A DNA stretch of 64,000 nt from Heterocephalus glaber. Its lineage: Eukaryota > Chordata > Mammalia > Rodentia > Bathyergidae. The stretch lies in assembly GCF_000247695.1 (NCBI RefSeq), contig NW_004624779.1, positions 1,824,868 through 1,888,867 of the forward strand, in the 5' to 3' direction. Shown piece after piece: positions 22,375 through 35,499 of this stretch; position 1 is the stretch's first letter, and every line of letters starts with the position of its first letter. The notes below the pieces were generated by a model. That model saw only the letters and a list, made by a program, of their open reading frames with translations. It ran no database searches and had not been told where the DNA came from. Made by a program: the position numbers and the translations under genes.

Positions 22375-22560
22375 TTACTTCAGGCAAGTAAGTTAACTCT
22401 GCTTTGCCTCTGTTATCTCATCTGTCAAATGCAGAGAGGTGATTACCTTCTTGCAAGGTTTTTATGAAGACTGAATGAGTTAGTGTAAATAAAATACTTA
22501 AAACAGTGTCTGTCTATATTCACCATTCAGCAAACATTAGCTATTATTACTGTTCATTTT
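22375..22560 (+). repeat. MIR SINE
   Basis: Plus-strand MIR core order: 'caggcaagtaagttaactct', 'tgttatctcatctgtcaaat', 'gactgaatgagttagtgtaa', 'acttaaaacagtgtctg'. Confidence 0.75.
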
Positions 22561-23383
22561 TACTAACACAGGTCTCTTCCTAGTGATAAATATTAAGAGC
22601 ACAGGCCTACAAAGCTAGGTAACACTACGTTATGTCTACACTTCTTCCCTTAAAATTATGGATAACACCCAATGCTTTTACATAATTCAACCTAAATTTT
22701 CAAAAACATTTTTCAGTGATATCCAGGTATATTAGCATGTAACATTACAATTATTTTTCCATCCATATATTCACTTACTTAGTTTCTGTGCCTTATTTAT
22801 TTCATCATTTCCAATCCCAGTCATTTAATAATTTAGTGTTTTTAAGGTGGTTTATGAAAATCTTCATATGATGTGGTTGGTAACTGTCATACTATTTCAT
22901 GTGAGTACGATAATACTTCAGTACTTGTCAGAAAACAAATTTTTGGCTGCCTTTCAATGCTTGTAATAGCCTGAAGGTGCTTGTGAGTATGATGATTTTT
23001 GGATCTTTTATGAATTTGTGTATAGTTCCAAAGGTGTAAATGTATCCTGGATTTAATCTCTGCTTGTTTCCATTCTTCTTTAAATTATTATTTTTTCTTA
23101 ATAAGTATTTGAGAAAAAATAAAACTAAAGACATCACTGTAGTTTATGAAGAAGAATAAGTTAAACAATATAAACTTACCTGGTTTATTAACTTAAAGAT
23201 TTTATTGGCCACATAATATATATTTTGAATATAGTTGGTGATCTTTAAACATTTACTCAATATAAAGGAATTAGTTTTATCTCTCCATTTTTTGAAAGCT
23301 TATTCAATTGCAGACTTTGAAATTGTTAATCTTACCAGGCAGTCCAAGTATTTTTTAAAGAGATATGGAATATTTAACTTTTC

Positions 23384-23470
23384 TGGCGGCGGGGGGTGTA
23401 CCAGGGATCGAACTCGGGTCCTTGCACTTGTGCAGCAGGCGGCGAAACCACTAAGCTAAATCCCTGGCCC
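23384..23470 (-). repeat. ID-type SINE
   Basis: Minus-strand ID copy: 'gtaccagggatcgaactcgg', 'gtgcagcaggcggcgaaacc', 'actaagctaaatccctggcc'. The tail has become G-rich (GGCGGCGGGGGG) instead of A/T. Confidence 0.9.
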
Positions 23471-23660
23471 AACTCTCCTACTTTTTGAAGGTAATGTCTT
23501 TAATTGTTTACAAATTTGCTGTCAGTCAAATTAAATTGTTGATTCATTGTAATTTGTCTTTTTTCTTGATTGTTTTAAATATCTATGACTGTTATCCTGG
23601 TTCACTATTATCTACCTACCTATCATCTTCCTAGTTATCATCAATCAACCATCATTTATG

Positions 23661-23704
23661 TATCATCTATCTATCTATATCTATCTATCATCTATCTATC
23701 TACT
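23661..23704. repeat. (CTAT)n microsatellite
   Basis: Interrupted tetranucleotide repeat of CTAT/ATCT units, preceded by a less regular run of related words from 23,610. Confidence 0.9.
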
Positions 23705-24592
23705 ATCAACTCAATTAAACAGTTAAATCTGCACAGTTTTTTTTTCCTTTTCTTTTCTCATGAATGACAGTCTGATCCTTTACCAATTCAGGAATATTCT
23801 CAGCTGTCATCTTTTTGAGTAATATTTCTTCATTCTTTTTTAGTCTAGAACTCACTTAATTAATTTATGTCAAAACAACTAATTTTTTCTTCTGTGGCTT
23901 TTACACTGGTTTTCATTTTTCTTACATTTTATGTCTCTGATACATTCAAGGCAATTCTTTTGGATCTGTTCTTTCAGTTCATTAGAATTCTTTTCATTGT
24001 GTTTATCTGCTTTGTAATCTGCCTATTAAAATTTAATTTTATGATTACATTTTTCAACTTTAGAAATTTTAAGATTTAATATGCCTATATTTTTTAATTT
24101 TAGAAGCTTTAAGATTTAAATATACAATTATATTTTTCAATTTTAGAAGTTTCTGTTTTTTGTCAAATATATCCAATCATTTTCCATTATGTATTTATTA
24201 CTGCTTTCTGAAAGTCAATTCCTTTTAAAATAATTTTAAACATACTCATTTCTAAAGGATTTACCAGATTCTTTTTTTATATTTAGGCAGGTTTTAATCT
24301 TTTTGGTCATTGACTCTGCTAATCATGATAGAATATATGAGTCCTTATAAACATTTTAGCATTGGAGTTGTAGGGTACTAGCAATGTAATACCCTACATG
24401 TAGGGAGCTAAGGTACAAATCCTGGTACTTAAAGACAATTTTTCTTTTGCTTTTACCACATGCCCAGCATGTTTTCATTGCCCAGTGGAGTTTTGTTGTT
24501 TTTACTAATTTCTTGACTTTGAAGTCCCCAGGCAAATAGGTTGGAGAATTTTGAATCAAAAACCCATCCGAGGTGTTGGTTTATGGTTTTAG

Positions 24593-24677
24593 TTTTTTTT
24601 TTTGGTACTGGGGATCTAACTCAGCACCTTGCGCTTTCGAGGCAGGCGCTGTGCCACTGAGCTAAATCTCCGGCCCT
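24593..24677 (-). repeat. ID-type SINE
   Basis: Minus-strand ID copy with a T11 tail, 'ggtactggggatctaactca' and 'actgagctaaatctccggcc'. GGTTTTAG words flank both sides. Confidence 0.9.
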
Positions 24678-24804
24678 GGTTTTAGATTGTAAGGGAGACT
24701 TACTGTCTTTTGCCTCCCAAAGCCATGGCAGAGACACAGCTGCTGTTGAGTTGGTGAGTTCATCCTTTGTTGGAGTACACTTTACACTGATAGGGAAACA
24801 TTTT

Positions 24805-24898
24805 ATTTTATTTTATTTTTGGTACCGGGGATCGAACTCGGGTTCTTGCTCTTGCGCAGCAGGCGCCGAAACCACTGAGCTAAATCCCCGGCCATCCG
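24805..24898 (-). repeat. ID-type SINE with 18-bp target duplication
   Basis: Minus-strand ID copy with an (ATTTT)n tail and the full GGTACCGGGGATCGAACTCG end. The direct repeat CTGATAGGGAAACATTTT lies at 24787-24804 and 24899-24916. Confidence 0.95.
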
Positions 24899-25344
24899 CT
24901 GATAGGGAAACATTTTGAGGACTCAGGTTTACTCAGGGACTGCAGTTCTAACTTTCTGCTCTGTGGGCTCACTTCCTCAGAGCTTGTCCTGCCAGGTATT
25001 TAATCCTATGCCCTAAGTATATTAATAACACCCTGGCCAATGCCAACTGCTTTAGTTTTCAATGCTCTTATTTATACTTCCATATACTTTCCTTTCTTGA
25101 ACTGTCAACCATGGATTTAGGTAATTTTTTCCAGTATTTTTAGGTGTTTGCATCTGGATGATTTTTAGTTTATCATATTCCACCATCTTGTCAGCATATG
25201 TCATATAGCTATTAATGGGTGCTTCCTCAAGAAGCCATATGAAGCTTTAAAATTACCTCTTCTTAGGCCAAATGCCATTCTTCTCCTTAGTTTCTTTCTG
25301 GAGTTAGTGTAGTAGTGGTTACAATACACTGAATCCTTACTATT

Positions 25345-25490
25345 TTCACTGTTTTAATTATTTAGTTATCACAACACCCCCGAAAGCTTGAGTTTATATG
25401 AATGTTATAAGTGAGAAAATTGAGTCAGAGAGGTTAAAGTACTTGTCCAAGGTATCAAGGCAGGAAAATAGCATTGGCAGGATTATTGGT
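25345..25490 (-). repeat. MIR SINE
   Basis: Antisense MIR order: 'tatcacaacacccccgaaag', 'aagtgagaaaattgagtcag', 'agaggttaaagtacttgtcc', 'aaggtatcaagg'. Confidence 0.7.
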
Positions 25491-25949
25491 GACTTGTTAA
25501 CGTCAGTCTGTCTTGTCAAGACTTTAAACTTTTAATCCATAAGGGACACTGAGAGAACCACTTTCAAGAGATGTTATTTGATGTGTATTATCTGATATGC
25601 TGATTTTTAAAAGCTGTACAGCTTTCTATATTTAGCTTTAGAATGTAAAATTAAGTATGTATGTGTATATTATACATATATGTATGCATACACAGAAATA
25701 TATTTGTTTATTTAAATAACGATCTCATCTTATTAATGTTGGATTTTAGAATGTTCTTTATGATGTAAGAAAATTTCCTCCTTAATAATGTTTACTAACC
25801 AGACATTAGAATCAATCAATGCATATTTACCACTAAAGAAAATTCACTGAGTACTTTATAAATATATTCTTTTACTTATCCATATGAGAAAGCAATGTTG
25901 GCAGTGATTTAATGACACAGCTGTCTACAGAATAATGCCTACAGTTTTT

Positions 25950-26376
25950 TTTTCCTTAAATTCTTTTATTGGTACATTTTATGTATACAGTACGTTTACA
26001 TTTATCATTGGGTGCTTGTACCTGAACCCGATGTATCTTAGTTCTTATTTTTTCCCCCATTACCTGTGCGCCCTTCACCCCCTCCACCCTTCCCTATTTA
26101 CATAGATTTCATTTCCATTTTTTCTCTTTTCTCATAATTTTTCCTTTCCCTTCTTCCCTTTCCCCTTCCCCTCCTACCACCCCTACCCCTTTGGACCTTT
26201 TCCTATTTCAAATTATCAGTTATTCATTTTAATCATTTAATCCTTATTTACACTTTCAGTTTCTCACACTAGAGAAACTATTTGGTATTTACACATGTGT
26301 GTCCTATTTATTTCACTTAAGAGTATCGCCTCAATGTGCATCCACTTAGCTATAAATGTCTCTAGTTTCTCGTTCT
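25950..26376 (-). mobile_element. 5'-truncated L1-like insertion with target duplication
   Basis: Flanked by the 15-bp direct repeat ATGCCTACAGTTTTT at 25935-25949 and 26377-26391, with a T run on the left, so it was inserted as a minus-strand retrotransposon with a poly-A tail. The C/T-rich middle (26,090-26,200) and words such as 'catcattgggtgcttgtacc' recur at 62.4 kb. I read it as a lineage-specific L1 3' end; no coding part is present. Confidence 0.75.
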
Positions 26377-28021
26377 ATGCCTACAGTTTTTAGCCCCTCA
26401 CTCAAAACTTTCTGAACTTTCATCCCATCTCCTTCCTTATCACTCTCCCAAACCCTGTTCTGTGCTTTATGAGTGAGAGGTGGGGCAGAAAGTGCCCCTC
26501 TCCATTCACCTCATATTCTAACGCAGATGAGGTGGGGCAAGCTTCGGAAATAGAAGTAGAATTCCGAAGGTACCAATCCAGACTAGAGAGAGGGGAAGAA
26601 AACCAGCTGGGTTGTCCATAGTGAGTCTTCACTATGGGTAGACATCCAAGTGAAGGAGACAGTTTGGTTCTGGAGAAAGGGAGAGTGGAGCTTTTGGCTC
26701 TGTCTCTTCAACTGCAGTGAATTTCTTGCACTCTAGGGACTGAGTATATAATATCCTGCAGGGCAACTGCTCTCAGCCTAGTGTTTGACTCTTCAAAGTT
26801 GTTTAGTTATATTTTGCTTCCATGAGCCCCCTAGTTACCTGAACCTTAGCTCTCTTCACATAGTATATCTTACCTTTTATCACACTGCATTGAAACTTTT
26901 TGCTTAATTTTTTGTTCTCCTCACTGGACTGTAAGTTTAGGGGAGCAGGAACAGCCAACAAATACCTTATAAATGATATCTGGTGTTAAATGCATACTTG
27001 TAGAATAAATTAGTAGATACTTGCTAATTATAACTCTAATTCCCTATGGCATTACAAAAGCACACCAGATAAGGAAGAAAACAAGACTGTTGTTATAGAG
27101 ATGTGAGTAGGGAGAAATAAGTGCCTTTTCTATTGACTTGACCCAAAGGAAAGTGCCATAAATGTATAAACCTGCACAAAATGTGGTTGTTTGGAGTTAT
27201 TGCTTACTATTTTGCCTAGGAATGAACTGGAGTAAACTTGCTTATTTCTGTTCTTATTCTTCAGTGTTCTACACACTTCAAATCCTTATTCATTTTCCAC
27301 AAGGTTAAAAGAGTTATTTGGAATTATACAGAATGTTCTTCCATTGCTATGAAAGGAATGTGTGTTGGCAACTCTCACTCCTAGCATTTATCAAAGTTTA
27401 TATGTACTTCACTCAATGTAAACAAAATGCTCCAGATTCACATTTCTGACAAACCTTGTTTATCATTAATAGTTTCACTAGTTAAATGGTACAGAACTGT
27501 ACATGCTTTAAAACTATATTAGTTGTTTAAAAGTGTCAAGAAAGGTAAAGTTTGTGCAGTTTGCCACCTGCTAATGCCTGTAAAATCATTCCTGCCAGAG
27601 ATACCGAATGGTTTTCCATTATATTAACATTGCATGAATAAAAACCTAAGTCTTTTAAATCACAAGTTTCATAAGGTGTTGATTGGCCTGGAGCAGAATA
27701 AATTCCGACAAATATTTATGGTGCCAAGAATTGTGTACATAAATATTCCTCCTTGAAAATGTTTCCAATGTACTGTTAAACTGCCAAGGTGATATAATTT
27801 AACAGGTAAAGCAGTGAACAGAGAGCAAAAGGTCACTGAATTTGAATTCCTTCTCCATTCCCACTTTAATGTGTGAACCTGAACCACTTGAACCTTTCCA
27901 AAAGTCAAATTCTTATTTTGTGAAATGGGAGGAAATTGACCATTAAGGCACAGGGCAGGGCCCATGGTCATAGAAACTTTGGAAATCTAAGTTATTATTA
28001 GGATGTAGAAATTTATAACAT

Positions 28022-28330
28022 TGCAGTGTTAGTCCATGGGGGCTTCTTTAACAAAATACCATAATGAGGTGGCTTTTAAACAACAGGTAATTGCTTCTCA
28101 TGGGCTGGAGGCAGAGAATTCCCAGATCAAGGGGCTGGCAGATTCAACTTCTGGTGAGGGTGGGCTTTCTGATTTATAGAAAATGCTTTTTAGCTGTGTC
28201 CTCACTGGTTCGAGTGGTGGGGGTCTCTCACCTGGCTTTCAAGGGCACTAATCCCAACTACAGGGGCTCCATTTTCAAGACCTAGTCATCTCCCAAGGGC
28301 CCCACTTCTCATTGCCTTTCCCTTGGGAGT
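28022..28330 (-). repeat. MLT1-like (MaLR) LTR, antisense
   Basis: Antisense words of this LTR group in order: 'aacaaaataccataatgagg', 'tggcttttaaacaacag', 'gatcaaggggctggcagatt', 'cttctggtgagggtgggctt', 'gctgtgtcctcactggttcg', 'aagggcactaatcccaacta', 'tcatctcccaagggccccac'. It is an old solo LTR. Confidence 0.7.
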
Positions 28331-28439
28331 GAGGAAACACATTCGGACCAAGGAAATGTCCATTTACAAGGAACTTGGTTTGCATTTATTGTTAGTCTTC
28401 AGAATACATTTGCAAATTAACTTGTAATAATACCTATTA

Positions 28440-28640
28440 CCATTCCTTGACTGTTTACTGTTATTCAGACATTATTTTAAGTCCTCTGTTATCCCATTTA
28501 CTCTTTGTAACAAACCTTCAAAGCACATCTTGTTTTTCCCATATTAACAGGATTAATATTAGAGCATGTGGCAAGCTCAAGATTTCCCACCTTGAAGATA
28601 GCAGAGCCAGGATTCAAACCTATAAGATTCTGAAACCAGA
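28440..28640 (-). repeat. MIR SINE
   Basis: Antisense MIR-like order: 'ctttgtaacaaaccttcaaa', 'gagcatgtggcaagctcaag' and a 'gccaggattcaaacc' end. Confidence 0.55.
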
Positions 28641-29884
28641 AGTCTGGGTTTATACTCACCTTGTCCCTATGCTTTGCAAATGAAGGACCAGAGGCTTAAA
28701 AATTTCAACCTGTTTGTTTGCTGATGCTCACACCCTAATGTGTTGGCCTGGAATGAAAGCCTGGGGGTGTTTGACGAAGGAGCCTTAGCTATTTCTGATT
28801 GTTTCTCTAGTAATCTTTCTGTTCTTGGTATCTTTTGTACCATTTTTCTCTCCTGAATTACCAGGATAACTGGAGTCAGTGTTCAGCTGAATTCGTTGAC
28901 CTCCATAATCTTGAAAGCTCAATCTTGCTAATGAATTCTACTTGAGGGCATATGAAGGTGGATTATATATCAAAGGTGGAAGCAGTTGCAGTTAAATCTT
29001 TAGGAATTCACTTCCCATAATGCTTAAATGAGGGATTTGTGTGGTAGTCTGTGGCTTTTCACCTCCTTTCTAGTTTAGCCTGAGTGCAGTGAATGGTTGT
29101 ATTTCATCTATTGAGTCTCTGGAGCCTTGTTTGTGTTCAGAACGATACCATGTTATTCCTGAAATGAAGTTGGATTAAGTTCTCTGATTTTAAGACTTGG
29201 TCAAACTGTCCATACTATGTTATTATTTATTAAAGTGGCAAATACTTTATTTCCTTAACAAGATAAATTCCTTTAAAGGAATTAAGCATAGTGGCCAGAT
29301 GATTTACCCGAATTGTTTATTACATCTTTGTTCATCAGACAGAAAGAAATTGTGAGATGGTGCCCGGAGCTCAGCAATGTAGGCAGATTGACTTACAATC
29401 TTGCACTTACTTTCTCCAGAGAAAGCTGCCCAAGGAGTCCTGTCATTTTGCTAAAATCATTCAAGAGACCATGCAGTGTGACATTCTTTAAGAGCATAAA
29501 ACAATTAACCAGTGTGCGACAGGTAGCTGTAACCATTCGGTACCTTAATTAGTGATATAACGATAGCTTCAGAGAGTCCAGGACTTCAGCATAAACGGAT
29601 TTCTTCCCAGTCTCACTCTAGCTGCATACCACTTTCTTAAGATAGAGTATTATGATTGTTTCTAACTTAGTAGAATTTATTCTAAGCGTGAGTCCATGTG
29701 GAAAGAGAAGAACTGAAAATTTCTTTAGGATTGATTTACATTTGCCAAGAAAGTTCAATGCAGGCTTCAGCTGCTGTTAATCTCTGTTCCTGCCATACGC
29801 GCCACAACATTAGCACCTTTCACTTGGTCCCTTTGCACCTTTAGTAAGCAGAATAATAGCTCTTTAAAGATAGGAATGCTCCAT

Positions 29885-30395
29885 TCTTTGTAACCTGTGA
29901 CTATGGCAATTTACACGACACAAGGGACTTTGGAGATGTGATTAAGGATATAGGTCTTGAGATCCTGATTTTCTTTGTGGGCCCAGTTTCAACACCGATT
30001 CCTTCAAAGTAGAGAACATTTTATGGCTGTAATCAGAGAGATATAATCAAGAGATGTGATGGCTAAACCAATTATTGCAGGCTTTTAAGACAAAGGTGCC
30101 ACAAACCTTTGGCCTCTAAAAGTGAGAAAAGGCAAAAGAACAGATTTCTTCCCCTCCAGCCTACAGAAAGGAATGCAGCCCTTTTAAACCTGGTGCAGTC
30201 TGTGTTGGATTTAGGATTACAGAACTATGATATAATAAACTTTTTTTTTTTTTTTGTACCAGAGGACGAACTCGGGTCCTTGGCTTTCGAGGCAGGCGGC
30301 GGAACCATTGAGCTAAATCCCTGGCGATATAATAAACTTTTATCCTGTAAGTGACTGAATTGTGATAATTTCTTTAGCAACAGAAAACTAACACT
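29885..30395 (+). repeat. MLT1-like LTR, interrupted by an ID SINE
   Basis: Plus-strand MaLR words: 'gtaacctgtgactatggcaa', 'ggagatgtgattaaggatat', 'aggtcttgagatcctgattt', 'gtgggcccagtttcaacacc' and the end 'tgataatttctttagcaaca', 'gaaaactaacac'. The ID element at 30241-30325 splits it. Confidence 0.72.
30241..30325 (-). repeat. ID-type SINE with target duplication
   Basis: Minus-strand copy with a T-run tail, 'gtaccagaggacgaactcgg' and 'gagctaaatccctggc'. The repeat GATATAATAAAC lies at 30229-30240 and 30326-30337, inside the MLT1-like LTR. Confidence 0.93.
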
Positions 30396-30483
30396 GCATC
30401 ACTGTTCCTCATTTTTCCTGATGGGATCCCATAAAAACCACCTTTGGAGTGGCAAGGAGGATGGGTCAGGCATTACGCAAAAC

Positions 30484-30512
30484 TGTGTGTGTGTGTGTGT
30501 GTGTGTTTGTGT
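30484..30512. repeat. (TG)n microsatellite
   Basis: About 14 TG units with one TT interruption. Confidence 0.95.
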
Positions 30513-30544
30513 AACCACTGTGCAATAACCTCTGTAATAAAAAC

Positions 30545-30660
30545 TATGATTGTTTCTACTTCACAGGAGAAAAAGTGAGGGTTAAAAAGTTTAAGTAACA
30601 TACATAAATCACATATCTGGTAATCAGCACAACTATTATTTGAAACCAGGTCAGTTTGGA
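30545..30660 (-). repeat. MIR SINE fragment
   Basis: Antisense MIR-like words 'ttcacaggagaaaaagtgag', 'gtttaagtaacatacataaa' and 'tatttgaaaccaggtcag'. Diverged. Confidence 0.55.
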
Positions 30661-31079
30661 GTCCAAATTCATAATAGATCCACTTATACATACCATGCAT
30701 ATACAAAGTTTTAGGCTTATTTTTCTTTATCAAAAGAAGTTCAAGCGCAATGATGTTTATGAAAGATAGACTGTCATTCATACCTTTAGTTGCCTAAGAT
30801 GTCAAATCATTCCTCCCAGCACATTGCTTTATTGGTACTGTGCTGAATTACATGAATGGTAATTAAATGAATAAGGAAGGATCGCTGTTGTTGAATAGAA
30901 ATAGTAGTACTGGTGTATGTTATTACATTTGTTGTATTGCATATGTATTTAACTTTATACTGTACATGGATATACATAAGTATCAACATTGTTTTCATTG
31001 TAAAAATAACATAGAAAGGCTACTTTGTGCCATGAAAATCAGGGATTCTAACAGGTTTCTTCTGCATTTGAATTTATAA

Positions 31080-34000
31080 TTACATATTTTTAAAGACGTG
31101 ATTGCAGGTTATTTGTAGTTTATTTGTATATTTAACATCAGTAATGAGAGTATATTTAATAAGATGAAATGATCAAAGTGGAGAGAATTTACATAAATTT
31201 TGACATGAATATTTTTGCTCATTAAAATATTTTAAAAAGATTATTAAACAATGTAAAGGAAATTAAATGACCTGTGTTTCTTCAGGTAAGGTCTTTCATT
31301 ATATTTTTTAAATTGCCAATAAAATTAGAATGATAACAGTGTCTAGTTAAACTGTATTCTTTTCACTTGAAAAATGTTCACTAATATTCAAACACAGACT
31401 TATAATGGCACCTTATTTATTAGTTAACTTTTTTCCATATTATTCCATTTTTAAATGAGTATCAGATGACCTAAAGAGGGATGTAGATGCTACTGAAGCT
31501 TCAATTTTATAAGGGTATCAAATACAAGCAAATAGGTATAAAGGACTGTTAAGCAGTAAACTCTTTCCAGGACCAAAATAAACATCTACTGTCTATTTGC
31601 TTAAAAATATTTTGTACAAGTTCCAGTAAAGACTACCATGTGAAAATAGTGATTCATCTTATTAGTTCAAAAAGTAGTTTATTCTTTTATTAAAAGGTTT
31701 GTGTTTGACAACATGGAGAAATGGAGAATGCTATCTTGTATTTAGCAGAGATTTGAGTAGCAATCAGCAGGATATTCCACCAGCTACTAAAGCAGTTTAA
31801 AAATACTTAGTTTTGATATTACCATGCTGATTTATTTTAATTCCGTAACATTTATTAATATAATTATGTACCCATTCTTATGCATATTCATAAAATATAA
31901 TGGAGAATGATGCATAATCATTTATATAATATTAGAACCTAATTAATAAGCAGTTTAAGTGCAAATACTTTACATTGAAAATGAAGGAGATAAGAAGTGT
32001 TTTATATCACCACTGAGCATATTTTAGATATCCTGATTAGCTAAATCCACAGTATTCTGGGGAATTCAAGTCAAAAATCAATCCTGGAACTCAATCAGAT
32101 CAGTGGAGTACTAGGGAGAGCTGTCAAAATGGAAATGGAGCTTGGGGCATATAGAGAAGTATTAGAACAACACACCAGGAAACACTTCTGCATACTTGGC
32201 AAGAAGAAAGGGTTGTAAGACAAGAACACTAGAATTGGAATCCATGAAAAAGTGAAGGTCTTGGCAACTAGTGGCTAATTACATTTGTACCCTCTTCTCT
32301 GTTCCCTCTGTTTCTGAGGAAATAACTGCTTTTTTTGCATTTTCAGGACTTCTTGTGTCTTCCATCTCCTCTGGAACATTACTTTCTAATTATTTTTTGC
32401 CATCTTTACTTTCCTCTTTTGCCTTCTTTTCCTGATTGTGACTAATTCAAGTGTACCCATGAAAATTCTTCCCTAAGCATTCTTGTTGATTTGAAGAGGT
32501 ATTTAGTTGATTCCTTTTTCAATCTTGTATATTTTTCATTCCTTGAAGATAGCTACATTCATTGAACTCAAAATATCTTATTAGTCTCCATAACTCTTGG
32601 TTTACATAAGCCCTAAAATGAAATAATATGTGCATTCAATTATGATTTGCCATTTACTCAAAGTTTCTATGAAGGAAAATGCCACTATTTTTAGTTTTTA
32701 ATCTTAAGATAACTCATTTTGAAATGCTGTAAAACCTTAATGAATATCCAAATTCATATACATTATTTAAACTATAATTTTCTACACTAAACAGTCATTA
32801 GATTAACATACATCTTTAGATTTCTCCCCAGCTGTACCAAATTAGCTTTTCTGAATACTTTTAGTTTATGATTTGAGGCAATGCAGAAAGTATTGCTTTT
32901 CTAAGTTGTATTCTAAAGTTAGAGGCAGCAATTTGACTTTAAAATGCCATTTAGGATGTTTCTTCTAGTTGGTGTTCATGCAAGAAAAACTCAGTTTCCC
33001 CCCAGAATTATTGAATATTGGTAGCCTGATCTACTCATTTACAGATGAGGAAAGAGATATAAAAACATGAATGGTTTCAAAATAAGTTTATTTCGAGATA
33101 CTTTCTCCCTCTTTTCTCTTCTATTAAGAAAGTGACTGTGATGGAATCCTTTTAGTTTGAACAGTAATTGTCAAGAAAAATACCCCAGAATTGAAATGAT
33201 GCAATTAAACATGAAAATATTGTTATAAAGACTTTTTTTTTAAAGACTAAGAAATATTTGAGTGTATAATTCCAGTGGATGTTTGTCAAGGTAGCTTTGA
33301 CTTTTATTTTTCATTATACTCTTTTCTAAAGTTTTCAGTATCTGAAGGACATAACATGGGAGGAGCATTTTCACCTACCTATTCCTGTAAATGAATTTCT
33401 TTTTCTCCTACCTTTCCTTTCCAAGTGTCTAGGTTGAGGCTTTTTTTTTCCTGCTTCTCATATCTCTTACAGATTCTTTTCACATACTTCACTGTACTAG
33501 TTATTAATGTTTCCTCTCTGACACTTCCTTATTTCTCTACTCTAGAAAGGGAAATGCTGCTGACATTACTTTTTTTTTAGATTCCCTTCAGATCATTCCT
33601 TTAGCCAGACAGTCAGTTCCTAGTTTGCCAGAAACAGGGTGATGGCAATATCGCTTTGCCCTTTTTATTGTTACTCAGAATGCTGCTTACATAATAATGA
33701 TAGGTATATTATGATTATAAGTTACTGTTCATCTTGTGATTTAAAGGTATTTTATGTGCAAGAATACATTAGCAGTCTCAATTTTCTCTTAATGGGTTGA
33801 ATCAGTTCATGTTCTCTCAGTGAAAGAAGAAACAAAGACATAAAAAAGGCAGAATTTAGGTTGGACACTATCTAACAGCATGATGCTGGAACTAAATCCA
33901 ATGGAATAGCTTTTTAGCAATAAGATAAATATATGTCAAAAATTTATTTTCTTCACTAAATTTAATAAAATGATACTAAATGGATTAAAATTATTGGGAT

Positions 34001-34870
34001 TTTAATTTTATCCCAAGAAATTGTACTTTGAATTTCCTTGCTCTCTTAGCCCTTCCATAGTTAGACAAGGTGTTTTGGGGGTAGAGTAGATCACAGTCTT
34101 TTACTTGCCTCTGCCCAAGTAGGTTTGGTGTTCTCTTTTTTGGCTTATTACATTGTCCTACATATTTGCATTTTAGCCTTTTATCTCAAGCTGTGTCCTG
34201 ATGATGATGTATACAAAAGAAATCTTAGAAGCTATTAGTCAGGTATTCTGAAAGCGGAATTGGGAATGATCATTATTTGTGCAAATGGTTCTTTGCAGAG
34301 TACAAGCAAAAGGAAAGTGAGGGATGAAAGACAGGCTAGGGAAGAAGGCTAAGCAACTAAAGCAAGATTTCAGAGGGAAACCAGCCTCCCAGAGGGACCC
34401 TGTGAAGCTGGAGTCCCACCTTCGAGTTGGTCCCGTTCTGAGGTAGAGGTTTGGCCTGCTGTGCTCCCTGTCAGTCATTCACTGTGGACTATCTGTGGGT
34501 CAGAGTGTGATGCTCCAGGGAAGGTGATTATCTGGGTTATCTGGAGTAGGAACTGCCCTGGGCCCTCAGCAGCCTCCCAGCAGCTGGAGAATAGGTGCCT
34601 CAGGCTGATAAAGAAGATGGGAATGTGCGTCATTTAACTTTGTGGTTTGGACACAGCAAACCACATAGAGGCTTAAACCTGCAGCTAGTTCTTTCATTTC
34701 AGCATCCTTCAGGCTGGCCATTTGGTGGGGCTCAACTGGACAGTCCTTCAGGACTCAGTAAGCTTCAGCTGTCCTCACCTGGGCTTGCCCACGTGTCTGG
34801 GGCCTCAGGTGGGATGACTGGGCAGGTGTAAAGGCTTTGAGCTCTCTTCACGTCATTTTTCATCATCTGT
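31080..34870. other. AT-rich DNA, no gene recognised
   Basis: Long AT-rich stretch without a recognisable gene, RNA gene or confident repeat. Open frames are short and lack family resemblance. Confidence 0.5.
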
Positions 34871-34874
34871 CACA

Positions 34875-35085
34875 GGGCCTGCAAACTATGGCCCACAGGG
34901 CAAATCCAGTTTGCTGCTTGTTTTTGTAAATAAAGTTTTATTGGGATACATTTATTTATGAATTTGTCTATACTTGATTTATCATTAAAATGGCAGAGTT
35001 GAGTAGTTCTGGCAGGGACTATATGGCCTCCAAAGTCTAAAATACTTGCTTCTGACTCTCCACAGACAAAGGTTGTTGGCCATCT
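34875..35085 (-). repeat. Old medium-reiterated DNA-transposon-like fossil
   Basis: The words 'gcctgcaaactatggcccac', 'gtaaataaagttttattggg', 'tggcagagttgagtagttct' and 'gactatatggcctccaaagt' form a well-known old mammalian repeat order. I think it is a non-autonomous DNA transposon but am not sure of the family name or strand. A related piece in the other direction lies at 46.75 kb. Confidence 0.6.
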
Positions 35086-35344
35086 TCCACAAAGATGGCT
35101 TAGGTGTGGCTGCATGGTGGGAGAGTTCTCAGTGCAATAGTGGAAGCTGCAAGGTATGTGAGGCCTATGTTTGGGACTTTCATAAGGTCACATCTGCCAC
35201 ATTCTGTTGCTCAAAGGAAGTCATGAGGCTGGTTCAGATTCAAGGAGTGGAGAAATAGACTTCACCTCTTGATGGGAGCAATTAAAAAACTGTAGCTATT
35301 TTTGGCTGTCTGCCATGATGGGTCCCCTGGAGCCTCTACTACAG

Positions 35345-35480
35345 AATCTAACCCTACCCTTATATTCTGCAGATGAGGAGACTGAGGCACAGAAAAGCAA
35401 TATACGTCAAATGTCTTATAATGTGTTAGAAGAAGAACCCAAATTAGAATCTTTGTGTCCTGATCAATATTCTATTATTA
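35345..35480 (-). repeat. MIR SINE fragment
   Basis: 'gcagatgaggagactgaggc' and 'acagaaaagcaatatacgtc' follow the antisense MIR core. Confidence 0.6.
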
Positions 35481-35499
35481 CTTGAGCTTTAGCATCATA

